Assembly (NCBI GenBank): GCA_946902875.1
Contig: OX336349.1
Location: 20,669,891 to 20,733,890 of the forward strand
Length of the DNA stretch: 64,000 bases
Source of the DNA: Nematopogon swammerdamellus
Taxonomy: Eukaryota > Arthropoda > Insecta > Lepidoptera > Adelidae
Direction: 5' to 3'
Position numbers and translations under genes: made by a program. The stretch's first letter is position 1. Each line of letters opens with the position of its first letter. Of the stretch, positions 63,971-64,000 are shown piece by piece. The notes beneath the pieces are model-generated. The model was not told the DNA's origin, ran no database searches, and worked only from the letters and a program-made list of their open reading frames with translations.

Positions 63971-64000
63971 TCCACCACTACTGCCAGCAGATACATACAT

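Overview
This is a repeat-dense eukaryotic window. The TE repertoire points to an insect and most likely a moth or butterfly (Lepidoptera): tRNA-headed and tRNA/5S-headed SINEs, non-LTR tails ending in (ATC)n, (ATTTC)n or (GAATCT)n, hAT MITEs with 8-bp target duplications, mariner, and a Ty3-type LTR element. The species assignment is inference. No rRNA or stand-alone tRNA gene was found; the tRNA-like and 5S-like stretches are all SINE heads.

Host gene: the + strand appears to carry the 5' end of a long-chain acyl-CoA synthetase gene (ACSL1/5/6 type). A Lys/Arg-rich first coding exon lies at 15857-16028. A membrane-anchor exon at 28856-29010 carries the typical ...TRPxPxxPxxxLxxQS... signature. 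A very short alternative first exon at 30212-30292 (27 codons, Cys-rich start) ends in the same splice phase as the anchor exon. That alternative first exon with its 5' UTR is present five times in tandem (ATGs at 30212, 30564, 30916, 31268 and 31831). It is followed by a roughly 42-bp minisatellite whose unit is the exon-end/5'-splice-site junction, giving about forty donor-like sites up to 32600. Later ACSL exons were not found and should lie to the right of the window.

LTR element: 39673-48793 is a complete, young Ty3/gypsy-type element on the - strand. It has 2058-bp LTRs with only three differences seen, a 4-bp target duplication CGTT, a PBS-like site, an intact gag (46386 to 44938), an intact pro-RT-RNaseH-integrase pol (to 41774), a polypurine tract and no env. 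A -1 frameshift signal (slippery GGGAAAC, 7-nt spacer, H-type pseudoknot) sits at the gag/pol overlap.

Other mobile DNA, left to right: SINEs and non-LTR tails (1-9500); MITEs and foldbacks (8849-21083); a mariner remnant nested in a non-LTR ORF2 end (22400-23850); a hAT element with exact 8-bp TSD that contains the 3' half of a restriction-like-endonuclease retrotransposon (25926-27536); a hAT MITE (27573-27950) and a related copy nested in a SINE (33624-34340); minisatellites (35216-35531 and 37270-37665); perfect hairpin elements (35710-35914, 36861-37028, 56677-56805); and a 927-bp palindrome with 426-nt arms at 63044-63970.

Two SINE families share one body but carry different 5' modules (a tRNA-Leu/Ser-like head, and a tRNA plus 5S rRNA head). 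A third arrangement joins the same body to an unrelated dispersed sequence at a recurrent junction. Large stretches between these are AT-rich with no recognisable gene and are listed as such.
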